Part shown: piece after piece, positions 32,312 through 42,612 of the stretch
Layout of the letters: the number at the start of each line of letters is the position of its first letter
Position numbering within the stretch: position 1 is the stretch's first letter
Assembly: GCA_037143175.1 (NCBI GenBank)
Contig: JBAWZF010000001.1
Span: forward strand, 42,199-106,198
Direction: 5' to 3'
DNA from: a bacterium
GTDB taxonomy: Bacteria; Verrucomicrobiota; Kiritimatiellia; CAIKKV01; CAITUY01
DNA length: 64,000 bases
The notes under the pieces: generated by a model
Seen by the model: only the letters and a program-made list of their open reading frames with translations
What the model was told of the DNA's origin: nothing
The model's database searches: none
Position numbers and translations under genes: made by a program

Positions 32312-33439
32312 ATGGATTACACATCTGCTCGCAATTTCTTTATGGGGACGCTCCGGCGGCAGCTGGTAGCCGGTGTCGCATTAGTGCATGCCGTTGTGAT
32401 GATGGGTTTTATTGCAGCGTTCAGCCTGCGGGAGGGGGGGGGCGTACTCACTCGCATGGTTTGGGATGGATTGATCTATGCGGGGTTGGCCATCATTGTG
32501 GGATCCCTGATGGCCATGGCCTTAAGCACTTTTTTCGTCCGAAGAATGAAAGTCATTCAGGCAGTAATGGAGTCGGTGCGAGATGGGAATATAAATGCCA
32601 GAGTTGTCTTATCTGGTGGTGATGAGGCCGCTGCGTTAGCGTCCGGGTTTAATCAGATGCTGGAAACTCTTCAGCAGCGGGCTCAGGAAATTATTTTATT
32701 GAATGCCAATCTTGAGAAACATCTGGCGGAACGGACTCATCAACTCCAATGCACCAATAAGGAACTGGTGGCTTTCGCCTATTCTGTTTCCCATGATCTG
32801 CGTGCCCCTTTGCGGGCTATGGATGGCTTTTCCGGATTTCTTGAGGAAGGATATGGGGATAAACTTGACGACGAAGGGCGGCGGTTGCTGGGTATTATTC
32901 GTTCTAATTCACGAAAAATGGATCGTTTAATTACTGATTTGCTGACACTTTCCAGAACTACTCAAGGTGAGTTACTGTCTGCCAAGATCGACATGTTTGC
33001 GTTGGTAAATGAGGTATATAATAAGGTCGTTTCTGAAGAGATTCGGCGGCAATTTCAATTTACCTTGAGGCCTCTTCCTAGTGTGTGGGGTGATCCCGTT
33101 CTTTTAAGACAGGTGTGGGTGAATTTGATATCGAATGCTATTAAATACACGATGAAATCATCCGTCAAAGCAATTGAAGTCGGCGGGGATTTGAAAAACG
33201 GGGAAGCTGTTTATTATATCAAAGATACCGGGGCAGGTTTCAATCCTGAATATGCGGGAAAGCTTTTTGGTGCTTTTCAACGGCTTCATAAGGCCGAAGA
33301 ATTTGAGGGAACCGGAATTGGCCTGGCCATTGTTCAGCGCATCATCCACCGACACGAAGGGCATGTGTGGGCTGAAGGAAAGGAACATGCTGGCGCAACA
33401 TTTAGTTTCGCCATACCCGACAAAACCCCTCCCGCATGA
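32312..33439 (+). CDS. Orphan sensor histidine kinase with HAMP domain
   Basis: 375 residues from ATG 32312 with GGGGAG at 32302-32307. Two N-terminal transmembrane helices (~15-35 and ~50-75) with only a very short loop between them, then a HAMP domain (~76-130), a short coiled coil, HisKA with the phosphate-accepting His in YSVSHDLRAPLRAMDGFSGF, and an HATPase_c domain: NLISNAIKYT (N box), KDTGAGFNPEYAGKLF (G1), FEGTGIGLAIVQRI (G2). The near absence of a periplasmic domain suggests membrane or cytoplasmic sensing. No response regulator is adjacent; the downstream gene is convergent. Confidence 0.92.
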   Translation: MDYTSARNFFMGTLRRQLVAGVALVHAVVMMGFIAAFSLREGGGVLTRMVWDGLIYAGLAIIVGSLMAMALSTFFVRRMKVIQAVMESVRDGNINARVVLSGGDEAAALASGFNQMLETLQQRAQEIILLNANLEKHLAERTHQLQCTNKELVAFAYSVSHDLRAPLRAMDGFSGFLEEGYGDKLDDEGRRLLGIIRSNSRKMDRLITDLLTLSRTTQGELLSAKIDMFALVNEVYNKVVSEEIRRQFQFTLRPLPSVWGDPVLLRQVWVNLISNAIKYTMKSSVKAIEVGGDLKNGEAVYYIKDTGAGFNPEYAGKLFGAFQRLHKAEEFEGTGIGLAIVQRIIHRHEGHVWAEGKEHAGATFSFAIPDKTPPA

Positions 33440-33463
33440 GATGGCTCCGAAGTGACGGAGGGC

Positions 33464-34960
33464 TTATTTCATTGGGCTGCGTAGCGGCCCCAAAGCGGGG
33501 ATCGATTTTCGGTGTTCCCGTTTCGGAATGCCGTAAAGCATGGCAATCCGGCGATTCGCTTCCGGCAGCATGGCCTTGTCCATGACCAGATCCAACCCCA
33601 GGGTTTTCAGTCGGATGCGGGTCAGCCCCCCGTCCTGATCACGAATGGCGAAAACGTCATTCATGCTTGATACCGGTTTCCCATTGAGCTGTGTTACCAA
33701 TTCATCACGAATCTCCTGATAACTCACATTGATGGGGTCCGGAAGGATGCCGGTGAGAATGATGATCCGCTCGCCGGGTTTGCTGGGCGCCTGGGCGCGG
33801 GTCAAATACAGGTCTACCAAACGCGGGTTAGATCGAACCATCCATTGTGCCCCGTAGGCGAGCAGATAATCGGCGGATAATTCACGGAAGATAAAGCCGC
33901 CCTCCACGAGATATTCAGCCTGCTCCCCCTCAATATTGAGAGGAACTAATGATTTTGAATCATTGTAGGAGTCCAACTTGAGTTGTACTTCCTCGCTTTT
34001 CTGATTGCGCCAGCGGGTGACCGTTACGACGTCGCCGGGATGGCGACGACCAGAAATCTGGTGGATGAGAACTAAGCGCCCGAAATCCGGATCAGTGTAG
34101 TAGCCTTGTGAATCAATGGCGCATCCATCCCACTTTAAAATAACATCGCCTGACTGGAGGACGGCTGCAGCACCACTTCCGGGAATTGTTCGCAAGACCA
34201 GTATGCCCTGGTCATCATTCAGCAGGCCGTAAAATTTTCGATTCGCGGGGGCGATCAGCGGCGACCAGGTCATGCCTGCGACTGCGATCCCGCGGTAGGG
34301 CGGGGCGCTGACGTCTTCCATAAATCGCTTCAGAATAGCCGTTGGTAAAACCAGACTGGTTTGAGTGGCATCATCATATTCCATAATCAGCCCGGCTAGT
34401 TTTCCCTCATGAAATGCAGGGGAGCCGATACGTTCAAGTTTGAGGTCGGTCAGGGCTTGAAAGGTTAGAATGCTGAGAGGGGCGTTTGGGAGTTGGGAGA
34501 CCTGAATGCCCGTGATGCGGCCCTCTCCGCTTTGTTGTTGCCCCGCCTCATCAAATTGCACAATTTGGATTTTGGCACCGGTGCCAACCGGTGCGCCCCA
34601 CTGTGCCGGGGTATAGCCATCGGTAACTGCCGTCAGTAACGCGGCATTGATCCGGGGATCCGCCTCTATCACCCGGGCCATAGTTTTGATGGCTCCTCCA
34701 GGGTGTTGAATCTCAATGAGCATGGCATTTCGGACAAGATCCTCGGTGGTGATCAGTTTGCCGTCGGCCATAACGACCCCATATCCGGCGCGTGTTTCAG
34801 GGCGGCTTTTTTTCCAGGGGAAATGGGAATCAAACTTCTGGGCGGTGACAAGGACTTCAGCCACGCACCCGGGGAGCGTGTTCGTTTCGGCTGTGGCAGG
34901 CGAACTGACTAACGCCATGATTCCTGCCGATAGAAAGGCCAATCGTATGATGATTTTCAT
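33464..34960 (-). CDS. Secreted HtrA-like pseudoprotease
   Basis: 498 residues with a signal peptide (about 1-24, ending PATAET). The fold follows the trypsin-like protease encoded just upstream, but all three catalytic positions seem replaced when the two are lined up: His to D74 in KLITTEDLV, Asp to N105 in RINAALL, and Ser to I178 in ERIGSPAF. A PDZ-like domain (~235-330, GSGAAAVLQSGDVILKWDG) and a second PDZ-like part (~440-480, TQLNGKPVSSMNDVF) are retained. It is coupled to the active protease by a 4-base overlap and may act as its regulator, scaffold or substrate receptor (inference). Confidence 0.82.
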   Translation of the reverse strand: MKIIIRLAFLSAGIMALVSSPATAETNTLPGCVAEVLVTAQKFDSHFPWKKSRPETRAGYGVVMADGKLITTEDLVRNAMLIEIQHPGGAIKTMARVIEADPRINAALLTAVTDGYTPAQWGAPVGTGAKIQIVQFDEAGQQQSGEGRITGIQVSQLPNAPLSILTFQALTDLKLERIGSPAFHEGKLAGLIMEYDDATQTSLVLPTAILKRFMEDVSAPPYRGIAVAGMTWSPLIAPANRKFYGLLNDDQGILVLRTIPGSGAAAVLQSGDVILKWDGCAIDSQGYYTDPDFGRLVLIHQISGRRHPGDVVTVTRWRNQKSEEVQLKLDSYNDSKSLVPLNIEGEQAEYLVEGGFIFRELSADYLLAYGAQWMVRSNPRLVDLYLTRAQAPSKPGERIIILTGILPDPINVSYQEIRDELVTQLNGKPVSSMNDVFAIRDQDGGLTRIRLKTLGLDLVMDKAMLPEANRRIAMLYGIPKREHRKSIPALGPLRSPMK

Positions 34961-36465
34961 TGTTTGGCCTCCTGAGACGGGATGTGGCTGATGGTAGGGA
35001 TGCTGTATTGGGTTAGAATTTCAGCGTCTGCTTTAGCCGTTAGGCTTGCATCCATGATGAGGGGATCGTCCCGCCCCTCGAAACGGAATACATGGAAGCC
35101 CTGGGGTGCTTTTAGTAAAGCATCGGGAATATCGCGAATATTGCGGATGGGCTGGCCATTAACAGAGGCAAGAATTTGGTTGAAGTGACTGGCACAATAG
35201 GTGTTCACGGGATGGGGCAGACGCCCGGTGAGTAGAACAAACTGGGTGCGATCCTTGATCAGGTTGTCCAACTTGGCATAACGTGCTGTGTAGAGCAGGT
35301 GTTGGGCGGCCGGAGTGTTGAGATCCGTTCCCAAGGTGGCCAGATAACCGCGACTGAGCGGGGAAAAAATCAGACCGCCGATAATCAGGTAATCGGGCTT
35401 TTCATCGTAGGTTTGGCGGAAGATGAAGGGGTCGGGCTTGCGTTTCAGGGGAACGATGATGGCCAGCGTTTTATCCTCCCGCCAAATGGTGAAATAAATG
35501 CTTTCAGTGCATTGTTTGCGCTCAACAAACTCAGTGTATTCAACGCTGTTACCCTCCAGTCGTACGGACCCATCGTTGGCGATGGGATGGGAATCGATGG
35601 ATAGCAGAACATCGCGGGGCTTGAGAAGCCCCGCCGCTGCGCCGAACGGATCCACATTGGCGACGACTACGCCGCTACTGCCCTTGGGGAGGCCGAGGTT
35701 GGCGCGCAAGGCCGGGTTTTCAGTACGGAGATGATCCACCCCTAATTCCGGGTATCCATCATAGGTGCCGTCTTCAATATCTTTCAAGAAATGCTCAATC
35801 ACGGGAAGCGGGATGGTGTAACCAATATTCTGTGAGGCGGCGATTCCCTGAAATGCAATGCCGATCACTTTATTATTGAAGAGAACTGGGCCCCCGCTAT
35901 TGCCGGGATTAATGGCGGCATCCACCTGCATGACCAGATGCGAGTCAATCGAACTATGGGCATAGAGGTTATAGTCAATCCGGGAGACCACACCCTTGGT
36001 GAGCGAAAGGCGGCCGCCGCCCATCGGATATCCCAATACAATCACGGCGTCATTCAGACTTGGAAGGGTGGATCCAAACGTCAGGGGTTGGGTTCCTTCG
36101 AAAAATGATTCATCTTTAACTTCCAACACTGCAATATCGCAGTCGTGGGCGATAAAAAGAACACGGGCTGAAAATTTGCGGGTATCGCCCTCCCTCTGAA
36201 CCTCTATAAATCGGGCATCTGAAACGACATGGGCGTTGGTCATCAGGCGCTTACCCTTAATGATAAAACCCGAACCACTGCCGCTCATCGGGGGGCTGGA
36301 CTGCCAAGGCTGGCGGAAATCTTCCTGTTGAACGGTAACGAAAATTTTGGTAACCGACGGACGCTGATGGTCAATCCCCGCGAAACTCGGCCATGAAAGG
36401 TTCAAGACGATGACCAGTAGAAGGTTCCGGATAAGAGGGGAAAGTTGACGTTTATAGCAAGTCAT
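34957..36465 (-). CDS. HtrA/DegP-like serine protease with PDZ domains
   Basis: 502 residues exported by an N-terminal signal sequence (~12-30). The trypsin-like domain has the full triad: H79 in LMTNAHVV, D110 in HDCDIAVL, S190 in INPGNSGGPVL. A PDZ domain (~240-330, SSGVVVANVDPFGAAAGLLKP) and a further PDZ-like region near the C-terminus (VNGQPIRNIRDI) follow. It resembles the plant/bacterial Deg subgroup with a long C-terminal extension more than E. coli DegP. It should act in periplasmic protein quality control. It is third in the smc-suhB-protease-pseudoprotease run, 23 bases after suhB. Confidence 0.9.
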   Translation of the reverse strand: MTCYKRQLSPLIRNLLLVIVLNLSWPSFAGIDHQRPSVTKIFVTVQQEDFRQPWQSSPPMSGSGSGFIIKGKRLMTNAHVVSDARFIEVQREGDTRKFSARVLFIAHDCDIAVLEVKDESFFEGTQPLTFGSTLPSLNDAVIVLGYPMGGGRLSLTKGVVSRIDYNLYAHSSIDSHLVMQVDAAINPGNSGGPVLFNNKVIGIAFQGIAASQNIGYTIPLPVIEHFLKDIEDGTYDGYPELGVDHLRTENPALRANLGLPKGSSGVVVANVDPFGAAAGLLKPRDVLLSIDSHPIANDGSVRLEGNSVEYTEFVERKQCTESIYFTIWREDKTLAIIVPLKRKPDPFIFRQTYDEKPDYLIIGGLIFSPLSRGYLATLGTDLNTPAAQHLLYTARYAKLDNLIKDRTQFVLLTGRLPHPVNTYCASHFNQILASVNGQPIRNIRDIPDALLKAPQGFHVFRFEGRDDPLIMDASLTAKADAEILTQYSIPTISHIPSQEAKQ

Positions 36466-36488
36466 GCTGACTCCTGACTTCAGATCCG

Positions 36489-37304
36489 TTATGTGTAATC
36501 CAGCCCCTTGATCAAGGTTTTCAATTCGTCATGAATGAGGCCGTTGGTAGCCATGTAGATCAGGCGATGGGGGGAGGTTTCCGCCAGAGTTTCGACCCGG
36601 CCGCCCGCGAGTTCCACGATCAAACCGGCAGCGGCAACATCCCAGGTGTAAATGCCGCCCTCAAAATAGCCATCCGACTGGCCGGCAGCAACTCGGCACA
36701 TATCCAGGGCCGCCGCACCGATGACGCGAGCCTTTTGAACTGCGTTGGATATGGCCAGAAAACGGCTTAATCTTTGATCCTGTTCTGTGAACTTTTGGTC
36801 AAGGCCTGTCAGCACCATTGATTCTTTGAGGGTGGTGACACTGGAGACGGCAATAGGGATCCCGTTGCAACAAGCGGTTCCTCCGCGTGCTGCGGTAAAC
36901 AATTCGTTGGTGGCGGGGGCATAAACGGCCCCGGCAACTGTTTTCCCGTGGTAGTTTACGGCAACCGAGCAACACCACCAGGGGAGGCCGTGTGTGAAGT
37001 TCACTGTGCCATCGATAGGGTCAATAATCCAGGTATAGGGAGATTGATGCGGGTCATCCGCCGGTTGCCCCTTGTCAGAACTCTCTTCTGCCAGAATGGC
37101 ATGTGTCGGGAAATGCGTGCGAATGATATCCCAGATGATTTCCTGACATTCCAGATCGAGCTTCAGCTTAACGTCATGTGCTGCCACCATGATCGATTCC
37201 GTCTTACGGTGCCGGTTGTTGTTAGCATGATTCCCCGCGGTTCGCACTGCAAGCACAAGAGTCTCAAGTAGAAGGGCCGGGGCGATTTCTGGGTGGGTGT
37301 TCAT
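36489..37304 (-). CDS. suhB: Inositol monophosphatase family protein (SuhB-like)
   Basis: 271 residues, Mg-dependent phosphatase of the IMPase/FBPase superfamily. The metal-binding blocks are AILAEESSD (Glu), IIDPIDGTVNFTHGLPWWC, and WDVAAAGLIVELAGGRVE (Asp). SuhB proteins dephosphorylate inositol-1-phosphate and in enterobacteria also assist rRNA antitermination; which role applies here cannot be told. It starts 28 bases after the smc stop and is probably co-transcribed with it. Confidence 0.92.
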   Translation of the reverse strand: MNTHPEIAPALLLETLVLAVRTAGNHANNNRHRKTESIMVAAHDVKLKLDLECQEIIWDIIRTHFPTHAILAEESSDKGQPADDPHQSPYTWIIDPIDGTVNFTHGLPWWCCSVAVNYHGKTVAGAVYAPATNELFTAARGGTACCNGIPIAVSSVTTLKESMVLTGLDQKFTEQDQRLSRFLAISNAVQKARVIGAAALDMCRVAAGQSDGYFEGGIYTWDVAAAGLIVELAGGRVETLAETSPHRLIYMATNGLIHDELKTLIKGLDYT

Positions 37305-37332
37305 AAGATACGTTCGTGAGTAGGGGCCGGAT

Positions 37333-40300
37333 TTACTTTACCGGGATCACGATTCTCTTGGTGTTCGGTTGCATTTCCTTGCTTTGCTCGTATTCAGCGA
37401 ACTTCATGGAGACGGTGCGGGAGATTCCGGATTCCTGCATGGTCACGCCATAAATGACACTGGCGGCGGCGATCGTGCGCCGATTGTGGGTGATCACGAT
37501 AAACTGTGACATTTTAAGGAAGTCGCCCAGGACGTTCACAAACCTCCCGATATTGGACTCGTCCAAAGCGGCATCCAATTCGTCCAGCAAACAGAAGGGG
37601 CTCGGTTTGATCAGGTAAATGGAGAAAAGCAGGGCGACGGCCGTCATGGTGCGCTCGCCACCTGAAAGGAGTGAGACGCTTTGCAGGCGTTTCCCCGGGG
37701 GGCGGGCAATGATGTCAATTCCGCATTCCAGAACATCCTCCTCTGCCATCATGACTAATTTAGCTGAGCCGCCATTGAACAGCCGCTCGTACATTATTTG
37801 GAAGTTTTCATTAATTTTCGCGAAGGTGGTGGCGAAAAGTTCGGAGGTGGTTAGATTGATCTTTTTGATCATTTCCATGAGTTGATCTTTGGCATTGATC
37901 AAATCCTGTTGCTGACCGGTCAGGAACGCATAGCGTTCTTCATGTTCCTGATATTCTTCAATAGCCACCAGATTGACCGGGCCCATGGCCTCGATTTTGG
38001 TACGCACGTCGGCGATGATTTGTTCGTAGGCCGGTTTTTCTGTAACGACCGGGGCTTCGCCCTCCAGTTGGGGTTCAGGCGCGTTCATCACATCTTCCAA
38101 AGTGAGCGTCCATTCGGAAGTGACTCGCTCCACCATGTTCTGGCGGCGCATTTTATGCTCCGCGTTGTTGACTTCCAGTTTGGAGCGCTGGTCGCGGATC
38201 TTATCCATCAAATCACGCTTCGTCAGGAGTTCGGTTTCCAGTACGGAGAGTTCCTTAACTTTTTCGGTACGCTGGCGTTTAATCAATTCCAGCTTTTCAG
38301 CGAGTGCGGATGCATTGGATTGCAGACTGGAGAACTGGCTTTCCGCTTCTGCGGTGGCATGGGTGAGCTGTTCAATCGTCTTTTCGTATTGGACGAGACC
38401 CGCAGAGCGCGATTTGATAACCGAATCGAGTTCGGCGAGACGATGATTGATAGGTTCTAATTGGGATTCCATGTGCTCGGCCTTCTGGCGTGCTTCAGAG
38501 AACCGGAGGCGCGCTTCGGTGGCGGCCGCCTGCAGGGCAGTACGACGGCCCTCCATATCCTGGAGGACGTGTGTGAGTTCCTCCAATCGGCGAAGCATTT
38601 CCGCTTGTCGGGCTCGGCCTTCTGCAATCTCCCTGCTGAGGTTTTGTCGTTCCTCGTCACTTCCGGATAGTTGGCGCAGTTTATCCAACTCAAACGCCAT
38701 GACTTCCAGTTTCTGTTTCGATTGACGGGCGTCATTGGAAACAATTTGGAATTCCCCTTCCTTTAACGCCACGGCGCGACGCTGGGCGGTCAGTTGGTTG
38801 GTGGCGTCCTCGATCTTACGGTTTAGGTCAGTGAGTTCGGCGGCCAGGGAGGCGACGGCATGACTCCGGCGGGAGAGCCCATCATCAAGCCCTTCAAGTC
38901 CTTGATGGAGATCGGATAATTGGTGTCGGCGGGTGAGGGGGTTACTGGCGCGGGCATCGGTGGCCCAGTACTCAAAGGCACCGTCGGCTCTGGCCACAAC
39001 GCCACCGAGGGTTACGACCGCACTACCCTCGGGAATCTCAGCGGGGATGTTCTCGGTCGAATCCACGACAAAGATATTGGCTAAAAAGCGTGCCACCGCG
39101 GGCTTTGCGAAAGGAGTGCAGGTGATGACGTCAAATAATCGGCGCGCCCCCTGCGGTGCAGGAATGGTGGAAGTCGTAGTGGCTGCAGCGTTTGCCGCCA
39201 ACAGACGGATGGCACCCGCCTTGCGGGTTTGCAATTCTTTAAGGATGGCCAGCGCGTCAGGTGCATCGGCAATCACCACGGCATCGAGCCAGGCCCGGAG
39301 GACCGATTCCAGTGCGGTTCGATACTCGGGTTCCGTTTGAATGTGGCTGGCCAGTGCACCAAGAACAGCTTTGGCATTAATGCCGAGGGGATTGGAGGAG
39401 TCCATGACCAGTCGGGCCCCTTCGGGGAAATCCTTGGCGGACTGTTCATCGGCCTCGAGAATTTCGATTTGGGCTTTTTTAACGGCCAATTGTCCCTGAA
39501 TTTCGCTGCACTCCTTGCGCAAAGCGTCGATCTCGATGTTTTTTTCGTTCCGGAGGGACTGAAGTGACTCAAGGCGGCCCTCCCGGTTTTCAAGTTCCTG
39601 CTGCAGGGATCCAAGGTGTTCCGCGATCTGTCCGAGTTGGGCTTCGGTTTCGGCGGCACCACGTTCGATCTGGGCATGTTCTGCAGCCATGCGTTCGCGC
39701 TGTACAATGGTTGACTGCTGCTTCGCTTCGAGTTGGCTCAACTGGTTTTGGAATTGAGAGAGGGTATGATCCAGTGCCATGGCACTGGATCGCAGTCCTT
39801 GGATTTCCTTGCGGGCATTTTCAACCTGCCCCTCATGACCGGCCAGATCCGCGTTCTTCTTATTCCATTCCGCCTCTGATTCGTTTCGCTCCTGAATGGT
39901 GGCCAACAGGCTTTCCTTCAGCGTCGTGAGAGTCAGCCGTTGTTGTTCGGCCTGGGATGCCGCGAGAACACTATCGCTACGGTCACGTTCCGCCAGATTA
40001 CGGAGTTCCTCAATGCGGTCGCGATTGATGCGGATGAGGTCAGTATTGTGTTCAAGGCGGGTTTGAGCGGTCGCGCGTTCCTCGGTAGTCTCGCCAATCA
40101 ACTGCTCAATTTCCATAATGGCGTTCCGCCACTCGGCACCACGCGCTTCCCCTTGTTGAAGAGATTCATGCAACTCTTGAATTTTCTGACCCAACTCGGC
40201 GATGGTGGTGTCGAGCATCTGGAGATCGCCATCCATCTTTTCCAGTTTCCGGGCGGTCCAATAGACATCGAACATCCGGAGTTGATCGCGTAATTCCTTG

Positions 40301-40944
40301 TAACGGCGCGCCTTACCGGCTTGACGTTGAAGGGATCCGATCTGGCGCTTCACTTCGCGTACTACGTCATCCAGGCGGAGCAGGTTGGCTTCGGTTTGTT
40401 CCAGTTTGCGCAGGGCTTCCTTCTTATCCGCCTTGAAGCGGGTGATCCCGCTGGCTTCCTCGAAAATCTCACGACGATCTTCGGGGCGTGAACTCAAAAC
40501 CTGATCGATGCGGCCTTGTTCCATCAAGGAGTAGGAGGAGGTCCCGATACCGGTATCCATGAAGAGCCGCTGAATGTCCTTGAGTCGGCAGGCGGTCTTG
40601 TTCATGAAGTACTGGCCTTCGCCCGAACGGAAGACCCGCCGGGTCACCGTAACTTCGTGATAATCCGTGCCGAGGGTTTGCTCGCAATCTGTGAAGGTAA
40701 TGCTAACTTCCGCCATGCCAACGGGTTTACGGGTATCGGTCCCGTTAAAGATGACATCTTCCATTTTTGACCCACGGAGGGCCTTGGCACTGGTCTCACC
40801 CAGCACCCAGCGAACGGCATCTGAAACATTACTCTTGCCGCACCCATTAGGGCCGACGATCGCGGTCATGCCGGGCTCAAAATTTAAAGTTGTCGGATTC
40901 GCAAAACTCTTGAACCCGACCATATGAATGGATTTCAAATACAC
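37333..40944 (-). CDS. smc: Chromosome segregation ATPase SMC
   Basis: 1203 residues from GTG 40942-40944, preceded by AGGAG; the frame is open further but YLKSIHMVGFKSF is the usual SMC beginning. Walker A is GPNGCGKSN (31-39, Cys where Ser is common), and the Q-loop/signature DTGIGTSSYSLMEQGRIDQ lies near 135-155. Two long coiled coils flank a hinge (~500-650). The C-terminal head has LLSGGERTMTAVALLFSI (signature) and FCLLDELDAALDESN (Walker B). It organises and segregates the chromosome with ScpA/ScpB, which are not in the window. It is divergent from infA and heads the operon with suhB and the proteases. Confidence 0.96.
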   Translation of the reverse strand: MYLKSIHMVGFKSFANPTTLNFEPGMTAIVGPNGCGKSNVSDAVRWVLGETSAKALRGSKMEDVIFNGTDTRKPVGMAEVSITFTDCEQTLGTDYHEVTVTRRVFRSGEGQYFMNKTACRLKDIQRLFMDTGIGTSSYSLMEQGRIDQVLSSRPEDRREIFEEASGITRFKADKKEALRKLEQTEANLLRLDDVVREVKRQIGSLQRQAGKARRYKELRDQLRMFDVYWTARKLEKMDGDLQMLDTTIAELGQKIQELHESLQQGEARGAEWRNAIMEIEQLIGETTEERATAQTRLEHNTDLIRINRDRIEELRNLAERDRSDSVLAASQAEQQRLTLTTLKESLLATIQERNESEAEWNKKNADLAGHEGQVENARKEIQGLRSSAMALDHTLSQFQNQLSQLEAKQQSTIVQRERMAAEHAQIERGAAETEAQLGQIAEHLGSLQQELENREGRLESLQSLRNEKNIEIDALRKECSEIQGQLAVKKAQIEILEADEQSAKDFPEGARLVMDSSNPLGINAKAVLGALASHIQTEPEYRTALESVLRAWLDAVVIADAPDALAILKELQTRKAGAIRLLAANAAATTTSTIPAPQGARRLFDVITCTPFAKPAVARFLANIFVVDSTENIPAEIPEGSAVVTLGGVVARADGAFEYWATDARASNPLTRRHQLSDLHQGLEGLDDGLSRRSHAVASLAAELTDLNRKIEDATNQLTAQRRAVALKEGEFQIVSNDARQSKQKLEVMAFELDKLRQLSGSDEERQNLSREIAEGRARQAEMLRRLEELTHVLQDMEGRRTALQAAATEARLRFSEARQKAEHMESQLEPINHRLAELDSVIKSRSAGLVQYEKTIEQLTHATAEAESQFSSLQSNASALAEKLELIKRQRTEKVKELSVLETELLTKRDLMDKIRDQRSKLEVNNAEHKMRRQNMVERVTSEWTLTLEDVMNAPEPQLEGEAPVVTEKPAYEQIIADVRTKIEAMGPVNLVAIEEYQEHEERYAFLTGQQQDLINAKDQLMEMIKKINLTTSELFATTFAKINENFQIMYERLFNGGSAKLVMMAEEDVLECGIDIIARPPGKRLQSVSLLSGGERTMTAVALLFSIYLIKPSPFCLLDELDAALDESNIGRFVNVLGDFLKMSQFIVITHNRRTIAAASVIYGVTMQESGISRTVSMKFAEYEQSKEMQPNTKRIVIPVK

Positions 40945-41043
40945 GAGAATACTCCTGACTGAGAGATCTTTATTGGCTCCGGAAATGAGTGGCAAAACGT
41001 ACCATCAAGAGGGGCTGGATTCAATTAGATATTTTTCCCAATA

Positions 41044-41072
41044 TTGACAAGGAGGGTGGGGCGTGATATTTA
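41044..41072 (+). promoter_or_regulatory. Sigma70-type promoter of infA
   Basis: TTGACA (41044-41049), 17 bases, then TATTTA (41067-41072) with an upstream TG at 41064-41065 (extended -10). It ends 36 bases before the infA start, leaving a short leader with AGGAG at 41099-41103. Confidence 0.75.
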
Positions 41073-41108
41073 TTCAGCCGACTTAATTGGGATATTTCAG
41101 GAGAGACT

Positions 41109-41339
41109 ATGGCCGAAGAAGCAAAAGATGATATGATCCGCGTTGATGGAGTCGTGACCAAGGTTTTACCCGCCACTATGTATCGGGTAAAATTGGAGAA
41201 TGGGCACGAAATCCTGGCTCATATCTCCGGAAAGATGCGTAAGCATTTCATCCGGATTACTTCCGGTGACAAGGTTACTGTCGAAATTTCCCCCTACGAT
41301 CTGACCAAAGGTCGCATTACCTACCGTCACAAGACTTGA
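41109..41339 (+). CDS. infA: Translation initiation factor IF-1
   Basis: 76 residues, an S1/OB-fold protein that binds the 30S A site during initiation. Nearly the whole length matches IF-1: [58 protein letters not shown] and a TYRHKT end. It is a few residues longer at the N-terminus (AEEAKDD) than the E. coli protein. AGGAG precedes the ATG, and a strong promoter lies just upstream. The 3' end overlaps the convergent mtaB gene by 23 bases. Confidence 0.97.
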   Translation: MAEEAKDDMIRVDGVVTKVLPATMYRVKLENGHEILAHISGKMRKHFIRITSGDKVTVEISPYDLTKGRITYRHKT

Positions 41340-42600
41340 CGATTGCCTCAATTGAGCCTGCTTCGGCCCGAGTCACGCAGGCGGTGACAATCTGGCGTGG
41401 ATGAAGGTTTGCGCCTTTCAGGCAGGTTTGAACATACTGACCGGTCCAGCCGTGCCCATTTCCAGCGGGATCGATCCGTTCAATCAGCACAGAGACATTC
41501 TTGCCAATGAAACTTTCGGCATAAAGCTGTCGTTTGGTTTCGCCGATTCCGGTCAGCGCTTGAAACCGTTCTTTCTTTTTTGATTCAGGGACTTGGTTTG
41601 GCATGGTGTCGGCACGAGTACCTGAGCGCCGGCTATAAGGGAAGATGTGAAGGTTACTGAAGGGAAGAGCGCGAACCAGGGCTACTGTGTTATTGAACGC
41701 TTTATCGTCCTCACCCGGGAATCCCACAATAATATCGGTTCCCAGTCCTAGATCAGGAATGGCGTTGACGGCATGGTCAATGGCCTGGCGATAGGTGGCT
41801 GAATTATACCGGCGTCCCATGGTTGCGAGGGTGTGGTCGTCACCGCTTTGGAGTGGGATGTGCAGGAAGTGGCAGAGTTTTGGTGAGTTCGCCATATGAT
41901 CAATGATGGCGCGTTCGGTGGTTGTGATTTCGATGGAACTGAGACGGATGCGCTTCAAGTCCGGAATGGTCTCGATTTTCTGAATCAGATCAACCAGATG
42001 AATGTTTCCATCCTGATAGCGTCCCAGATTGGCTCCTGTCAGGATGATTTCGCTGAAGCCAGCCTCAACCACGCATTTAATTTCATCGTAAATTTGGGCT
42101 AACGGGCGACTTACTGGGGCTCCTCTCGCCGTGGGAACAATGCAATAGGCGCAATGAAAGTCGCACCCGTCCTGAACTTTGATCAGAGCGCGTTGAGTTT
42201 CGAATTGAGGAGCCGCTTGAAGTTTGACCGTAGCTGGCGGAATGGGGTAGTGCCCCGGATGGAGGCGGTGTAGGAGCTCGGGAATGGAATATTTTTCGGA
42301 TTGCCCAATGACTAAATCCACACTGGGGTTGTCGCGCAACGACTCACCAAGAGTTTCGGCGGGGCATCCCGCAAGAATCACCAGAGTATTGGGGCTTATG
42401 CGTTTGGCTTGCCGGGCCGCGTAAAGCGAACTGTGTTCAGCTTTACCGGTGATGGCACAGCCGTGAATGACGGTGACGTCGCAGACGGTTCCGAAAGGGG
42501 TGAACACGTAACCTGCATTTGAAAAAGCAGCGGTTATCGTTGCGGTTTCGGCCTGATTCAGCCGGCACCCCAGGGTTTTGAATGAGACGGTGGGATTCAT
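41317..42600 (-). CDS. mtaB: tRNA t6A37 methylthiotransferase MtaB
   Basis: 427-residue radical-SAM enzyme of the MiaB/RimO group that adds a methylthio group to N6-threonylcarbamoyladenosine-37 of tRNA. The order is the N-terminal UPF0004 domain with its own cluster cysteines ([32 protein letters not shown]), the radical-SAM motif [15 protein letters not shown] (CX3CX2C), and a C-terminal TRAM-like part. The KTLGCRLNQ start favours MtaB over MiaB (usually TFGCQMN). It lies 12 bases after the nitronate monooxygenase-like gene. Confidence 0.93.
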   Translation of the reverse strand: MNPTVSFKTLGCRLNQAETATITAAFSNAGYVFTPFGTVCDVTVIHGCAITGKAEHSSLYAARQAKRISPNTLVILAGCPAETLGESLRDNPSVDLVIGQSEKYSIPELLHRLHPGHYPIPPATVKLQAAPQFETQRALIKVQDGCDFHCAYCIVPTARGAPVSRPLAQIYDEIKCVVEAGFSEIILTGANLGRYQDGNIHLVDLIQKIETIPDLKRIRLSSIEITTTERAIIDHMANSPKLCHFLHIPLQSGDDHTLATMGRRYNSATYRQAIDHAVNAIPDLGLGTDIIVGFPGEDDKAFNNTVALVRALPFSNLHIFPYSRRSGTRADTMPNQVPESKKKERFQALTGIGETKRQLYAESFIGKNVSVLIERIDPAGNGHGWTGQYVQTCLKGANLHPRQIVTACVTRAEAGSIEAIVKSCDGR

Positions 42601-42612
42601 CCTGCAAGGGTG

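Noticed and set aside
33443..33475. CTCCG/CGGAG mini-hairpin after the histidine kinase
   Set aside because: Only five base pairs and no clean U-run; not strong enough to call a terminator.
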